NCBI RefSeq assembly: GCF_012927115.1
Contig: NZ_JABBFY010000001.1
Location: forward strand, 1 to 64,000
Direction of reading: 5' to 3'
Origin: Sphingomonas sp. G-3-2-10
GTDB lineage: Bacteria > Pseudomonadota > Alphaproteobacteria > Sphingomonadales > Sphingomonadaceae
DNA: 64,000 nucleotides
Of this stretch, positions 38,375 through 47,422 are shown piece by piece. The notes below the pieces were generated by a model. The model did no database searches and was not told the origin of the DNA. It was given only the letters and a program-made list of their open reading frames with translations. The position numbers were made by a program, and so were the translations under genes. The first letter of the stretch is position 1. Each line of letters opens with the position of its first letter.

Positions 38375-39484
38375 ATGCGGCGGGTTTGGGAGCTGATGGC
38401 GGGGCTGGCGCTGGTGGCGGGCGGCTGTGGGAGCGCAGCGGCGCAGGACGCGGCGCCGGTGACTCCGGTCGCCCCGATCGCGGCACCGCATCCGCAGACG
38501 CCGCAGGAGATTGCCAAGACGTGCCGCCGGGTGGGCGATGTGGCGAGCCGCTCGGGCCAGGCGCAGTTCCTGCGGATCGCGCCGGAGAGCGCGGCTCGGC
38601 TGGCGGAGATCGGGCTGGACCGGGCGGGCGTGTTCGCGCGGATGGCGGAGACTTCGATCCCCGAGACGGTGGGCTGCTGGGCGATGCCGGTGGGGAATTT
38701 CGACAGCCAGCTGATCTCGGTCGGCATGTCGCAGTGGAATTTCGGGACGGGCAGCCTGCAGCCGGTGCTGAAGGCGTGGCGGAAGGAGTTTCGTTCGGGG
38801 CGGGACTATCGCCGGGCGGTGCGGGCGCTGGCGCCGGTTTACGGGAAGCTGCTGTTCTCGCGCGATTGCCTGAAGGTGCCGGTGGGGGACAAATGCCGCG
38901 CGGGCGTGCTGGCGGCGCATGGAGCGGACGGGTGGCTGAACCCGGTGCTGTTTGGCGAACTGACCGCGATCTTCGAGAGCGACGAGATGCTGCAGGTGCA
39001 GACGGATCATTATGTCGCGCTGCTGGAAGCGGTGCGGCTGGACCTGCTCCGGGTGTTCGCGGGGCAGCCGATCACGATGCGCAAGGTGCGCTGGGCGGTG
39101 GATACCAAGGTGCAGCAGGGCTTTTTCCCGGCGGACGAGGATCTGGCGCGAGTGCGCGGCAAGCTGGCGGCGATGCCCGAGGCGGAGCGGTGGGACCGGC
39201 TTCGCGCGATCTTCGGCTGGTATCGCAACCTCAGCCTGACGATCGATCAGGACGGGGTGAAGCGCGACCATGAATGGAATTACGAACAGTGGAACTGCAT
39301 GATCGACAAGGGGCGGATCGATCCCGAGCAATATGAGATGCTGCACCTGACCTTCATCCGCAGCCGGACCGCGGTGGGGAATAGCGGGCGGTGGCAGGCG
39401 CTGACCTTTTCGCGGCGGGCGAAGATCGTGCTGGGGGTGGGGAGTGTCTCGGGCGTGCGGGACGGCAGCTGCACCGCGGGGTGA
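38375..39484 (+). CDS. Exported protein of unknown function
   Basis: A 369-aa protein that starts at ATG 38375 with GGGGAG 7 nt upstream. Residues 1-24 form a signal with the lipobox-like VAGGC, so it may be a lipoprotein, or cut after SAAAQ. The mature part has several Cys (KTCRRV, GCWAM, RDCLKV, DKCRAG, NCMID). It contains AHGADGWLNPVLFGELT and a conserved-looking PITMRKVRWAVDTKVQQGFFP. I recognise no family; a peptidoglycan- or glycan-related hydrolase is conceivable but unproven. The frame is open far upstream, overlapping the HTH gene, but only this part has host-like content and a start. Confidence 0.6.
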   Translation: MRRVWELMAGLALVAGGCGSAAAQDAAPVTPVAPIAAPHPQTPQEIAKTCRRVGDVASRSGQAQFLRIAPESAARLAEIGLDRAGVFARMAETSIPETVGCWAMPVGNFDSQLISVGMSQWNFGTGSLQPVLKAWRKEFRSGRDYRRAVRALAPVYGKLLFSRDCLKVPVGDKCRAGVLAAHGADGWLNPVLFGELTAIFESDEMLQVQTDHYVALLEAVRLDLLRVFAGQPITMRKVRWAVDTKVQQGFFPADEDLARVRGKLAAMPEAERWDRLRAIFGWYRNLSLTIDQDGVKRDHEWNYEQWNCMIDKGRIDPEQYEMLHLTFIRSRTAVGNSGRWQALTFSRRAKIVLGVGSVSGVRDGSCTAG

Positions 39485-39576
39485 GCGCGCGTAATATTGT
39501 GTTTCCGGGCGGTGTCGCGCTTGGAACCTGCGCGGCTTCCGGCCATTGGTGGGCGAAACCTTATGGGAGTAGCGCG

Positions 39577-40125
39577 ATGACGGCTTTGCGGATTGGGGCG
39601 GCAGTGGTGGTTCTGGCCGGGCTGGGTGCTTGTACGGCGCAGGACGAGGCACGGCCGGAGAGCGGCGGGCGCTATGCCGCGGGCAGCTTCGTGGCGGAAG
39701 CGCTGCTCAAGACCGCCGAGGGCGCCGACGCGGGCAAGGCGTGGGTCAAGCAGAAGGACGGCGACCTGGTGGTGAGCATGGAGGTGACCGGCGTGTCGCC
39801 GGGGCTGCACGGGGTGCATATCCACACCACCGGCAAGTGCGAGGCGCCGGGCTTCACCACCGCGGGCGGCCACTGGAACCCGAGCGGCCACCAGCATGGC
39901 AGCATGAACCCCGCCGGCCCGCATGTGGGCGACATTCCCAACCTGACCGTGGGCGCGGACGGCAAGGGCAAGCTGAGCTTCACCCTGCCGGGTGGCGCGT
40001 TCGAGGATCTGCTGGACGAAGATGGCGCGGCGTTCGTGGTCCATGCCGGGCCGGACGATCTGAAGACCGATCCGGCGGGCAATAGCGGCGCGCGGATCGC
40101 CTGCGGCGTGTTCGCGGCGAAATAG
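39577..40125 (+). CDS. sodC: Cu/Zn superoxide dismutase (periplasmic lipoprotein)
   Basis: A 182-aa exported SOD. The signal ends in a lipobox, LAGLGAC (Cys19), so it is probably lipid-anchored. Copper and zinc ligands are seen in GVHIHTTGKC, GGHWNPSGHQHG and FVVHAGPDD. The disulfide pair is GKCEAP with ARIACGVF. It removes superoxide outside the cytoplasm. ATG 39577 has GGGAG upstream. A strong inverted repeat lies between it and the convergent MFS gene. Confidence 0.93.
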   Translation: MTALRIGAAVVVLAGLGACTAQDEARPESGGRYAAGSFVAEALLKTAEGADAGKAWVKQKDGDLVVSMEVTGVSPGLHGVHIHTTGKCEAPGFTTAGGHWNPSGHQHGSMNPAGPHVGDIPNLTVGADGKGKLSFTLPGGAFEDLLDEDGAAFVVHAGPDDLKTDPAGNSGARIACGVFAAK

Positions 40126-40153
40126 TCGGGTTCAGCGCAGCTGAACCGGTTGC

Positions 40154-40231
40154 GGCACCAGCCCGCTCCCCCACCCGACCTCCCATCCAGCATATTCTGT
40201 GGGAGTCCGGGTGGGGGAGCGGGCTGGTGCC
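40154..40231. repeat. Long inverted repeat between convergent genes
   Basis: Perfect 24-bp arms, GGCACCAGCCCGCTCCCC... at 40154-40177 and its complement at 40208-40231, enclose a further CTCCCA/TGGGAG stem. It lies between sodC and the MFS gene, so it can act as a two-way terminator or be a REP-type element. Confidence 0.75.
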
Positions 40232-40241
40232 GTCTTCAGCA

Positions 40242-41807
40242 TCAAAGCGGTTCGCCGGACTGACGCGCGCGTTCCTCGCGGCTGGCCTCGGCTTTCGGGA
40301 CCAGCCGGTAAGCCGCGATGCCGGCGATCACGGCGAGCGGGACGGTGGCGATCAGCCAGAGGATGCCGGTCGACAGGTTGCCGCCGTGAAGATCGGCGAT
40401 GCGGCCGGCGAGATAGGGTCCCATCGCCAGGCCGAGCAGCGTGGTGCCGATGAAGAAGGCCGCGGTGGCGGTACCGCGCATGCGGGGCAGGACGAGATCC
40501 TGCGTCGCGGCTGCGGCGGAGCCGAGCGCGCTGCTGGCGAGGAACTGGGCGATGGGGAGCATCGCGTAATAGATCGACTTGTCGCCGGTGGTGAAGGCGA
40601 TGGCGACCGGCGGGATGGGCGCGACCGCGCCGAACAGGATCACCGCGATCCGGCCCGAAGCGAAACGCTGGCGCAACCGGTCCGCCGCCATGCCGCCCAA
40701 GGTGACGCCGAGGAAACCGGCGAGGATCGCCGGGCCGCCGACATAGAGCCCGATCTCGGCCGGCGTCGCGCCGAAGGTGCGGATGCCGTAGATCGGCGCG
40801 ACCGCCGAGACGGCATAGGCCATGAACGCGTTCAGCCCGTACGCCAAGACGACGAAGAGGAAGGCGGGGGTGCCGACGATCAGCGCGAAGGTGGGCCGGT
40901 CCCGATGGCGCAGCGCCGCCGCCCAGCTGTACACCGCATAGACGCCGATCCCGACCGCGATCCATTGCGGCTTCGGCTCGCCCGCCCAGATCAGCGCGCC
41001 GACCGCGAGGATGACGAGCAGCAGCACCGCGAGATTGCCGATCAGCGCGTTCACGCCGTTGCGCGCGGCGCCGATCAGGGTGAAGGGCGGGACGATCGTC
41101 AGCAGATCCTCGAAAAAGGCCTTGAACGGAGCAGGGTGCGGCGGAGCGATCAGCCCCTCGGACTGGCCGCGCTGCGGCTCGCGCAGGGTGAAGACGATGA
41201 CGGCGAGGACGATGCCCGGCAGGCCGACCGCCATGAACGCCGCCTGCCAGCCGACCAGCCCGAACGGCCCGCCGCCGGGATAGGCCGCGTTCCACCATTC
41301 GACGATCTTGCCGCCGAGGAACAGCGAGAAGCCGCCGCCGAAATAGATGCCGGCCGAATAGATGGCGAGCGCGGTGGCGCGCTGGCGCTTGGGGAACCAG
41401 TCCGACAGCAGCGAATAGGCGGCGGGGCTGGCGGTGGCTTCGCCGACGCCGACGCCGATCCGCGCGGCGGTGAGCTGGAGCCCGTTGCGGGCGAGGCCGG
41501 AAAGCGCGGTCATCGCCGACCAGAGCGCGAGACCGGCGGTCAGCAGGCGGACGCGGTGCCAGTTGTCCGCCAGCCGCCCGAGCGGGATGCCGAACAGCGC
41601 GTAGAAGACCCCGAAGGCGGTGCCGTAGAGAAAGCCGATATCGGCGTGGCTGAGGCCGAGATCCTTCTGAATATCGTCGGCGAGGATGGTGATGATCTGG
41701 CGATCGATGAAATTCAGCGCATAGACGAGGAAGAGGACGATGAGGACGTACCAGCTGTACGCGCTGGCGCGGGTTTCGGACGGGGCCGTGGACGCGTGAG
41801 TCGCCAA
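40242..41807 (-). CDS. MFS transporter
   Basis: A 521-aa membrane protein with about twelve hydrophobic segments. The MFS loop 2-3 motif is seen as GRLADNWHRVRLLTAG, and DLGLSHADIGFLYGTAFGVFYALFGIPLG (read as separate parts) is typical of the ACS/spinster-like family. The central loop (about 215-260) is charged and long. Substrate cannot be given. It is alone between convergent sodC and a divergent phosphatase gene. Confidence 0.88.
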   Translation of the reverse strand: MATHASTAPSETRASAYSWYVLIVLFLVYALNFIDRQIITILADDIQKDLGLSHADIGFLYGTAFGVFYALFGIPLGRLADNWHRVRLLTAGLALWSAMTALSGLARNGLQLTAARIGVGVGEATASPAAYSLLSDWFPKRQRATALAIYSAGIYFGGGFSLFLGGKIVEWWNAAYPGGGPFGLVGWQAAFMAVGLPGIVLAVIVFTLREPQRGQSEGLIAPPHPAPFKAFFEDLLTIVPPFTLIGAARNGVNALIGNLAVLLLVILAVGALIWAGEPKPQWIAVGIGVYAVYSWAAALRHRDRPTFALIVGTPAFLFVVLAYGLNAFMAYAVSAVAPIYGIRTFGATPAEIGLYVGGPAILAGFLGVTLGGMAADRLRQRFASGRIAVILFGAVAPIPPVAIAFTTGDKSIYYAMLPIAQFLASSALGSAAAATQDLVLPRMRGTATAAFFIGTTLLGLAMGPYLAGRIADLHGGNLSTGILWLIATVPLAVIAGIAAYRLVPKAEASREERARQSGEPL

Positions 41808-41914
41808 GTCGCTCTCCCTGTGCTTTTATCCGGGCGCACCCGGCAAAGGCGGGGCACCGGTTCGCGTTTCCATCGAGGCTATCAGACCATACCGCATTTA
41901 CGAAAGGGGATTTC

Positions 41915-42376
41915 GTGAAGCCGCCTTCCTTCCTGTTCGTGTGCCTGGGCAATATCTGCCGGTCGCCGCTGGCCGAGGCGGCGATGCGCGAAGCAGCGGC
42001 GCGGGCTGGCATCGAAGTGGAAGTGGACAGCGCGGGCACTGGCGACTGGCATGTCGGCTTTCCGCCCGATCCGCGATCGCAGGCGGTGGCCGCGCGGCAC
42101 GGGATCGACATTTCGGAATACCGGGCGCGGCACGTGCGCGGGCAGGACTTCCGTCACTACGATCAAATCCTTGCGCTCGACCCGCAGAATTTGCGCGACC
42201 TGCGCGCGATCGCGCCGAGCGACGGGACGGCCGAGCTGACCCTGTTGATGGATCATGTGCCCGGCCGCGCCGGATATGGCGTGCGCGATCCCTATTATGG
42301 CGACGAGAGCGATTTCGACGCGGTGTGGGGCGATGTGGTGCTGGCGGCCGAGGCGCTGGTGAAGCGGCTGGGGTAA
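41915..42376 (+). CDS. Low-molecular-weight protein-tyrosine phosphatase
   Basis: A 153-aa cytoplasmic phosphatase. The signature CLGNICRSP (Cys10, Arg16) is at the N-terminus, and the general acid Asp is in DPYYGD near residue 127. It starts at GTG 41915, with AAAGGGGA upstream. It converges on chrA with a gap of only 16 bp. Roles in arsenate reduction are less likely because the family Cys pair for that is absent. Confidence 0.93.
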   Translation: MKPPSFLFVCLGNICRSPLAEAAMREAAARAGIEVEVDSAGTGDWHVGFPPDPRSQAVAARHGIDISEYRARHVRGQDFRHYDQILALDPQNLRDLRAIAPSDGTAELTLLMDHVPGRAGYGVRDPYYGDESDFDAVWGDVVLAAEALVKRLG

Positions 42377-42392
42377 GCGGGCCGATAGCCGC

Positions 42393-43787
42393 TCACCCCT
42401 CCGCGCCGGCAAGGTACAGTGCGATGCCCGCCAGCGATGCGCCGCCAAGCGTGGCGAAGATGCCTGCCCTCAGACGGAACATCGCGACGATCGCCGCCGC
42501 CGAGATTGCGAGCGCCCATAGATCGATGCTCGCGAGAACGGGCATGTCGAAATGGACCGGCCCGGCGGCGAAGGGGCGCACCTGACGGAAGATCGTGTGG
42601 ATCGCGAACCAGATGGCGAGGTTCAGAACCACGCCGACCACCGCGGCGGTGATCGCGGACATCGCGCCCGACAGCGCGGCATTGCTCCGCATCCGTTCGA
42701 TGAAGGGCGCGCCGAGGAAGATCCACAGGAAGCAGGGCACGAAGGTGACCCATGTCGCGAGCAGGCCGCCCAGCGTTCCGGCGAGCAATGGCGAGAAGAT
42801 GCCGGGGTGACGGTATGCGCCCATGAAGCCGACGAATTGCAGCACCATGATCAGCGGGCCGGGCGTGGTTTCGGCCATGCCGAGGCCGTCGAGCATCTCG
42901 CCGGGAGCGAGCCATTGATAATTCTCGACTGCCTGCTGCGCGACATAGGCGAGCACGGCATAGGCGCCGCCGAAGGTGACCACCGCCATCGTCGAGAAGA
43001 AGGTCGCGATCTGGGTGAAGACGCTGCCCTGTCCGGCCAGCGCGACGAGCAAGGCGACCGGAGCGAGCCACAGGAAGAGCCACGCCGCTGCCTGGCGCAG
43101 TGTCTGGCCGAGGGTGGGGCTGGCATGGGCGGGGAGTTCCTCGCCGAGCAGCGTATCGGCATCGGCGACCAGATTGCCCTTGCTCGCGCCATGCCCGCCG
43201 CCGACCTGAAACGCCGCGATGCCCGCGCGGCCGCCGAGAAAGCCGATCACGCCCGCGCCGAGGATGATGAGGGGGAAGGGCACGCCGAGGAAGAAGATCA
43301 GGACGAAGCCCATGCCCGCGATCGCGCGCATCACATCGTTCCGCAGCGCGCGCCCGCCGATCCGCAGCACGGCCTGAAGCACGACCGCCAGCACGGCGCA
43401 TTTGAGGCCGTAGAACAGCGCCGAGACGATCCCGACCTTGCCGTAGAGCGCGTATATCCAGCTGAGCGCCATGATCGAGATCGCGCCGGGCAGGACGAAC
43501 AGCACGCCCGCCACGAGGCCGCCCTTGGTCCGGTGCATCAGCCAGCCGATATAGGTGGCAAGCTGCTGTGCCTCGGGCCCCGGCAGCAACATGCAATAGT
43601 TGAGCGCGTGCAGGAACCGCTGCTCGCCGATCCAGCGTTTCTCCTCGACCAGGATGCGATGCATCACCGCGATCTGACCCGCCGGGCCGCCGAAGGATAG
43701 TGCGGCGATGCGCAGCCACACCCAGAAGGCTTCGCGGAGGGTGACGGGTTCCGGGCGGGATGGCGCGGCCGTGACGGCAGCGCTCAT
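42393..43787 (-). CDS. chrA: Chromate transporter
   Basis: A 464-aa membrane protein with two CHR repeats. The first half has RIAALSFGGPAGQIAVMH and PGPEAQQLATYIGW, the second has TFGGAYAVLAYVAQQAV and PGPLIMVLQFVGFMGAY. It has about ten or more hydrophobic segments. It would export chromate. The start at 43787 overlaps the chrB stop by 4 bp; the frame is open beyond, but that part overlaps chrB. The pair is a chromate-resistance operon. Confidence 0.93.
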   Translation of the reverse strand: MSAAVTAAPSRPEPVTLREAFWVWLRIAALSFGGPAGQIAVMHRILVEEKRWIGEQRFLHALNYCMLLPGPEAQQLATYIGWLMHRTKGGLVAGVLFVLPGAISIMALSWIYALYGKVGIVSALFYGLKCAVLAVVLQAVLRIGGRALRNDVMRAIAGMGFVLIFFLGVPFPLIILGAGVIGFLGGRAGIAAFQVGGGHGASKGNLVADADTLLGEELPAHASPTLGQTLRQAAAWLFLWLAPVALLVALAGQGSVFTQIATFFSTMAVVTFGGAYAVLAYVAQQAVENYQWLAPGEMLDGLGMAETTPGPLIMVLQFVGFMGAYRHPGIFSPLLAGTLGGLLATWVTFVPCFLWIFLGAPFIERMRSNAALSGAMSAITAAVVGVVLNLAIWFAIHTIFRQVRPFAAGPVHFDMPVLASIDLWALAISAAAIVAMFRLRAGIFATLGGASLAGIALYLAGAEG

Positions 43788-44620
43788 GCCCGCGCGCCCT
43801 TCGCCTGGTGCGAGACCCAGTCGTGCGTCTCTCCGGTCGCGTCGCGGCACCAGCGGTAGAGCGCGTCATAGACGAGCATCCCGGCGTCGAGCTGTTCGAG
43901 ATCGTCGGCGAACAGGCGCGACAGGCCGAGGGATACGGCGAGCAGGCCGGCGGCTTCGGGCACGAGATCGGGACGCCCGGTGTCCGCGCCGCGAACGATT
44001 GCAGCGAGACGGGTGAGCGCGGGGAAGCCGGACAGGCCGAAGCGCTCGACCATGACATCGAAGGTGCAGCGATCGCCGTCATGGCTCCACACGATCCCTT
44101 CGCCTTCGATGTCGAACGGCGCGGCATCGAACCGGTCGGCTACGCCGGCGACTTCGGCGGGCGGCACGAACAGGAAGAGGGCGGCGGGATCGACGAAGCG
44201 CCGGATCAGCCAGGGGCAGGCGATGCGATCGACCTTGGGCCGGGCGCGGGTGACCCAGACGGTGCGCCCCTGAGGATCGCGCGGCGGCAGGACCACTTCG
44301 GGCACGGCGGGATGACCGCCGCGCGACCAGGCGTCGAACCCGCCTTCGAGCGTTTCGGCATCGGCGCCGGCCTGGCGCAGCCATGCCGCCGCGCCCTGAC
44401 CCGCGGCCTTGCCGTCGCGGCAGACGACGACCACGCGGCGGCCGGCACAAGCCGGTGACCAGATGGCGATATCGGCCGGCGCGCGGCGGACCGCGCCGGG
44501 GACCGATCGCGGATCGGCGGCGAACTCCGCGTCGGAGCGGACGTCGATGACGGACAGCGCGCCGGTCGCGCCGACGAGGCGAACGAACTTGTCGAGGGAT
44601 ATCGTATTCGGTGCAGACAT
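43784..44620 (-). CDS. chrB: Rhodanese-ChrB fusion protein (chromate resistance)
   Basis: A 278-aa protein with two parts. Residues about 1-115 are a rhodanese-like domain (LSVIDVRSDAEFAADPRSVPGA, VVVVCRDGKAAG with the active-site Cys). Residues about 125-278 are the C-terminal ChrB domain (KVDRIACPWLIRRFVDPAALFLFVP, FDVMVERFGL, LYRWCRDATGE). The N-terminal ChrB regulator domain is missing, so it is a ChrB-C type protein, probably an enzyme or sensor and not a repressor. Start ATG 44620 is preceded by AGGGCG. It is the first gene of the chrB-chrA operon. Confidence 0.9.
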   Translation of the reverse strand: MSAPNTISLDKFVRLVGATGALSVIDVRSDAEFAADPRSVPGAVRRAPADIAIWSPACAGRRVVVVCRDGKAAGQGAAAWLRQAGADAETLEGGFDAWSRGGHPAVPEVVLPPRDPQGRTVWVTRARPKVDRIACPWLIRRFVDPAALFLFVPPAEVAGVADRFDAAPFDIEGEGIVWSHDGDRCTFDVMVERFGLSGFPALTRLAAIVRGADTGRPDLVPEAAGLLAVSLGLSRLFADDLEQLDAGMLVYDALYRWCRDATGETHDWVSHQAKGARA

Positions 44621-44790
44621 GGGGCGCCCTAAAGTCGGTGAAGGACGCGATGCTTCAGCCTGACGCCTCATGGGGTGATCGCAATCCCCATGAGGCGATT
44701 GAGCAAAATCGGGCACCGACTGTCAAGCGCGGCGATTGTCGTGGCGGATGCGCGCCGGTACGGTGGCGGCCGGAACGGGGGAGGGACACC

Positions 44791-46593
44791 ATGAGGGCAA
44801 TGGGCCGGATTGCCTGGGGGCTGATCGCGCTGCTTGCGGCGGCGGTTCCGCTGGCCGGTGCGGGGGCGCAGGACGCCGAACCGCGCGACCGTCGCAGCTT
44901 TTCCTGCCCGATCGGCGGCAAGGCGTTCGTACAGGATGTCGGCTATTTCGCCCTGCCGATCGCGCGCTTTCCGGACGGAAGCTGGCTGGGCGATCACCTG
45001 ATCGACGTGCAGATTCCGGTGTGTCCCGACAATGGGCTGGTGCTGTTGCCGGACTATCGCGCGTCGGAGACCCGGATGGCGTATCGCAGCTATACCCCCG
45101 CAGAGCTGGCGCGGCTTCCGGTGCTGATCGCCGATCCGGCCTATGCCGCGCTGAAGCCCGACGGGCATTATGCGCAGGCCTATTGGCTGGCGACGCAGCT
45201 GGGCCTGCCGGCGCAGGACCGGTTCCACATGCTGCAGCGGGCGACATGGGGCGCGAGGGCAGCGCCGCTGCGGCGGCGGCTGGTCGAGCGGATGGTGGCC
45301 GATCTGCCGGGCCTGATCGATGACGCCGGGGTGACGCCGGCGGAGCAGCGGACGATGCGCTGGTATCTGATCAACGGATTGCGCGAGCTGGGCCGGTTCG
45401 ACGCGGCGCTGGCGCTGCTCGGGAAGGCCGGAGCGGACGCGGGGCCGGAGGCCGACGGGCCGGAAGCGATGCGGCGGGCGATCGCCGAACGGGACGATGC
45501 CCGGTTCCCGGCCGAACTGCTCGAGCCGCGAATGGTGGGCCAGGTCTGTGACGGGGGGCTGGATCGTATTTATGGTCCGCGCGCGCCGGCTTCGGTGGCG
45601 GCGTGCAAGACCCGGCGGGAGCGCGAGGCGGCGGAATTCGATGCAAGCGAGGCGGCAATCGAGGAATCGATCGCGCTGCGGCGTGACCCGGCCGGGCTGG
45701 CGGCGCGTTGCGCGGCGACGGCGGAGCGCGCGCGGAGCCGGGGGCTGGCGATGGCGTGCGAAGCCCAGCAGGATGCGCGCGACGAGGCGGCTGCCGACGA
45801 ACTGGTGACGGACGGGCCGGCGCTGGCCGCGGCGTGCGACGCCACTCCGGAGACCGGGCGGAAGGGGCCGCTGTTCCACGCCTGCATTTCCTACGGGATT
45901 TCGCTCGAATCCGAACTGGCCGAAGCGATCGCCCGGGATGACGACGCCTGGGCGGTGCTTTGCCCGGGCGGCGAGGATGTCGAGGTCGAGGATCGCAATT
46001 CGCATGTTTCGGCTGCCTGCGGATCGGCCGGGCGGCTGCGCCACGACCATGCGGTCGAAGCGCTGCTGGCCGATCCGGTGGCGCTCGACGCGCAGTGCCG
46101 GACCACGCCGGAAGACGCGCGGTCGTTCCTTCTGGGCAGTGCCTGCCAGGGCCGCGAGACGCAGAAGCAGGTCGCGCGGATCGATCTGCTGGCAACCGAC
46201 GCGGCGGCCTTTGCGCGCGAATGCGGCCGGTATCGCGGGCGGATCGCGGCGTCGAAGCAGATGAGTGGCGACGACAAGGAAGAAGAGGTCTGCCGCTGGG
46301 CGCACAATCTGCGAGAGAACCGCAAGGTCATCGCCGATGCCCAGGCGCAGGGCCTGATCTGCTCGCCGGAGACGCTGTACACGCCTTTCCGTCCGCGATG
46401 CGTGACCAAGGCGGACCATGACGCCGAACAGGCGCGGGAAATGGCGATCCCCGAGGTGCGGCGCCTGCGCGACGACCGGTTCGCCGAGGACAGCAGCCTG
46501 AGCAAGGCGGCGCGGGCGCGGGCGGCGGCGATCGTCGCCCGGGCAAAGGAAGACCGCAGCTATCCGAAGCGCCGGCCCGGCGACCGCTGGTGA
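44791..46593 (+). CDS. Exported Cys-pair repeat protein (unknown function)
   Basis: A 600-aa protein with a Sec signal (residues 1-27, ending GAGAQ). After about residue 250 it is built from seven units of 42-54 residues, each with two cysteines 13-23 apart (253/272, 307/323, 349/365, 391/410, 436/452, 478/501, 524/537). A typical unit has DP-x-x-L-x-A-x-C, then T-x-E-x-x-R, then L-x-x-AC. This suggests a helical solenoid held by disulfides, as in Sel1-type Hcp proteins, but no SLR consensus is seen. ATG 44791 has GGGGGAGGG upstream. No function is known to me. Confidence 0.75.
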   Translation: MRAMGRIAWGLIALLAAAVPLAGAGAQDAEPRDRRSFSCPIGGKAFVQDVGYFALPIARFPDGSWLGDHLIDVQIPVCPDNGLVLLPDYRASETRMAYRSYTPAELARLPVLIADPAYAALKPDGHYAQAYWLATQLGLPAQDRFHMLQRATWGARAAPLRRRLVERMVADLPGLIDDAGVTPAEQRTMRWYLINGLRELGRFDAALALLGKAGADAGPEADGPEAMRRAIAERDDARFPAELLEPRMVGQVCDGGLDRIYGPRAPASVAACKTRREREAAEFDASEAAIEESIALRRDPAGLAARCAATAERARSRGLAMACEAQQDARDEAAADELVTDGPALAAACDATPETGRKGPLFHACISYGISLESELAEAIARDDDAWAVLCPGGEDVEVEDRNSHVSAACGSAGRLRHDHAVEALLADPVALDAQCRTTPEDARSFLLGSACQGRETQKQVARIDLLATDAAAFARECGRYRGRIAASKQMSGDDKEEEVCRWAHNLRENRKVIADAQAQGLICSPETLYTPFRPRCVTKADHDAEQAREMAIPEVRRLRDDRFAEDSSLSKAARARAAAIVARAKEDRSYPKRRPGDRW

Positions 46594-46692
46594 TGGCGGG
46601 CCGCGATTACCAGCCGGAACGGCGCAGATCGATGCTGCCCCGGGCCGCAATCTGTGAGACCATCGCCCAGCCGTCATCAACGGGAGCGGATC

Positions 46693-47400
46693 ATGGAAAG
46701 CTACACCCTCTATCTGGTCAACCGGTCGGCCACCGTGCAGAATTTCTGGTGCTTCCTCGCGCCGCCGCAGGAACTGGCGAACGATCCCGGCGTGTTCGCC
46801 AGTTCGAGCGTGTGTCTGGCGGTTCCGCCGAACGATCCCGGCGTCAACAGCCTCGTCATTCCGGTGCAATATGTTGTGGGCGCAGGCGCGAGCAACGAGG
46901 CCGTGGGCCTGGGCGCGGTGATCAATTCGAGCGTCACCCAATATGCCGACGTATCGCAGGTGTGGCAGGCGGCCTATGCGGACGCGCCGCCCAATATGGG
47001 GCCATCGCTCTATGTGACGCAGGATCCGACTCCGCCGAATACCATCGCGATCGCCGCCAATGCATTCGATCAGGCGCAGAACGAGAACAACGCGTGGTTC
47101 GGCAATATGTCGTTCGGCATTCAGACCGAAGCCGGCTTTATGGGCATGAGCTGGTCGCCCTATCCAAATCAGGTGCGGACGATCACGCCGAACCTGAGCT
47201 TCTTCGTCGCCACCGGTGACTTTGACAGCAACATGCTGACCGACTGGACCCAGCTGCAATATGGCGCGCAGCTTTCGGTATCGCAGAATTTCAGCCTTGG
47301 CGCGTGCACCGTCACCTGTACCGACACGGGCCAGTGGAACGTTACGCCGGGCGCGCCGATGCAGGGGCAGGCGGTGCGCGGCGGGGGCGTGCAGTTCTGA
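46693..47400 (+). CDS. Hypothetical beta-rich protein
   Basis: A 235-aa protein with no signal peptide. It is low in charge, aromatic and Asn/Gln-rich, with alternating strands (YTLYLVNRSATVQNFWCFL, NSLVIPVQYVVGAG, ISPNLSFFV-like segments). Near the C-terminus it has a CTVTCTDTGQW pair of Cys and a Gly-rich end. This could be a beta-sandwich. No family is recognised. It lies 99 bp after the Cys-pair repeat gene on the same strand. Confidence 0.6.
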   Translation: MESYTLYLVNRSATVQNFWCFLAPPQELANDPGVFASSSVCLAVPPNDPGVNSLVIPVQYVVGAGASNEAVGLGAVINSSVTQYADVSQVWQAAYADAPPNMGPSLYVTQDPTPPNTIAIAANAFDQAQNENNAWFGNMSFGIQTEAGFMGMSWSPYPNQVRTITPNLSFFVATGDFDSNMLTDWTQLQYGAQLSVSQNFSLGACTVTCTDTGQWNVTPGAPMQGQAVRGGGVQF

Positions 47401-47422
47401 ACGCTGCCGCCGCCATGCGCCG

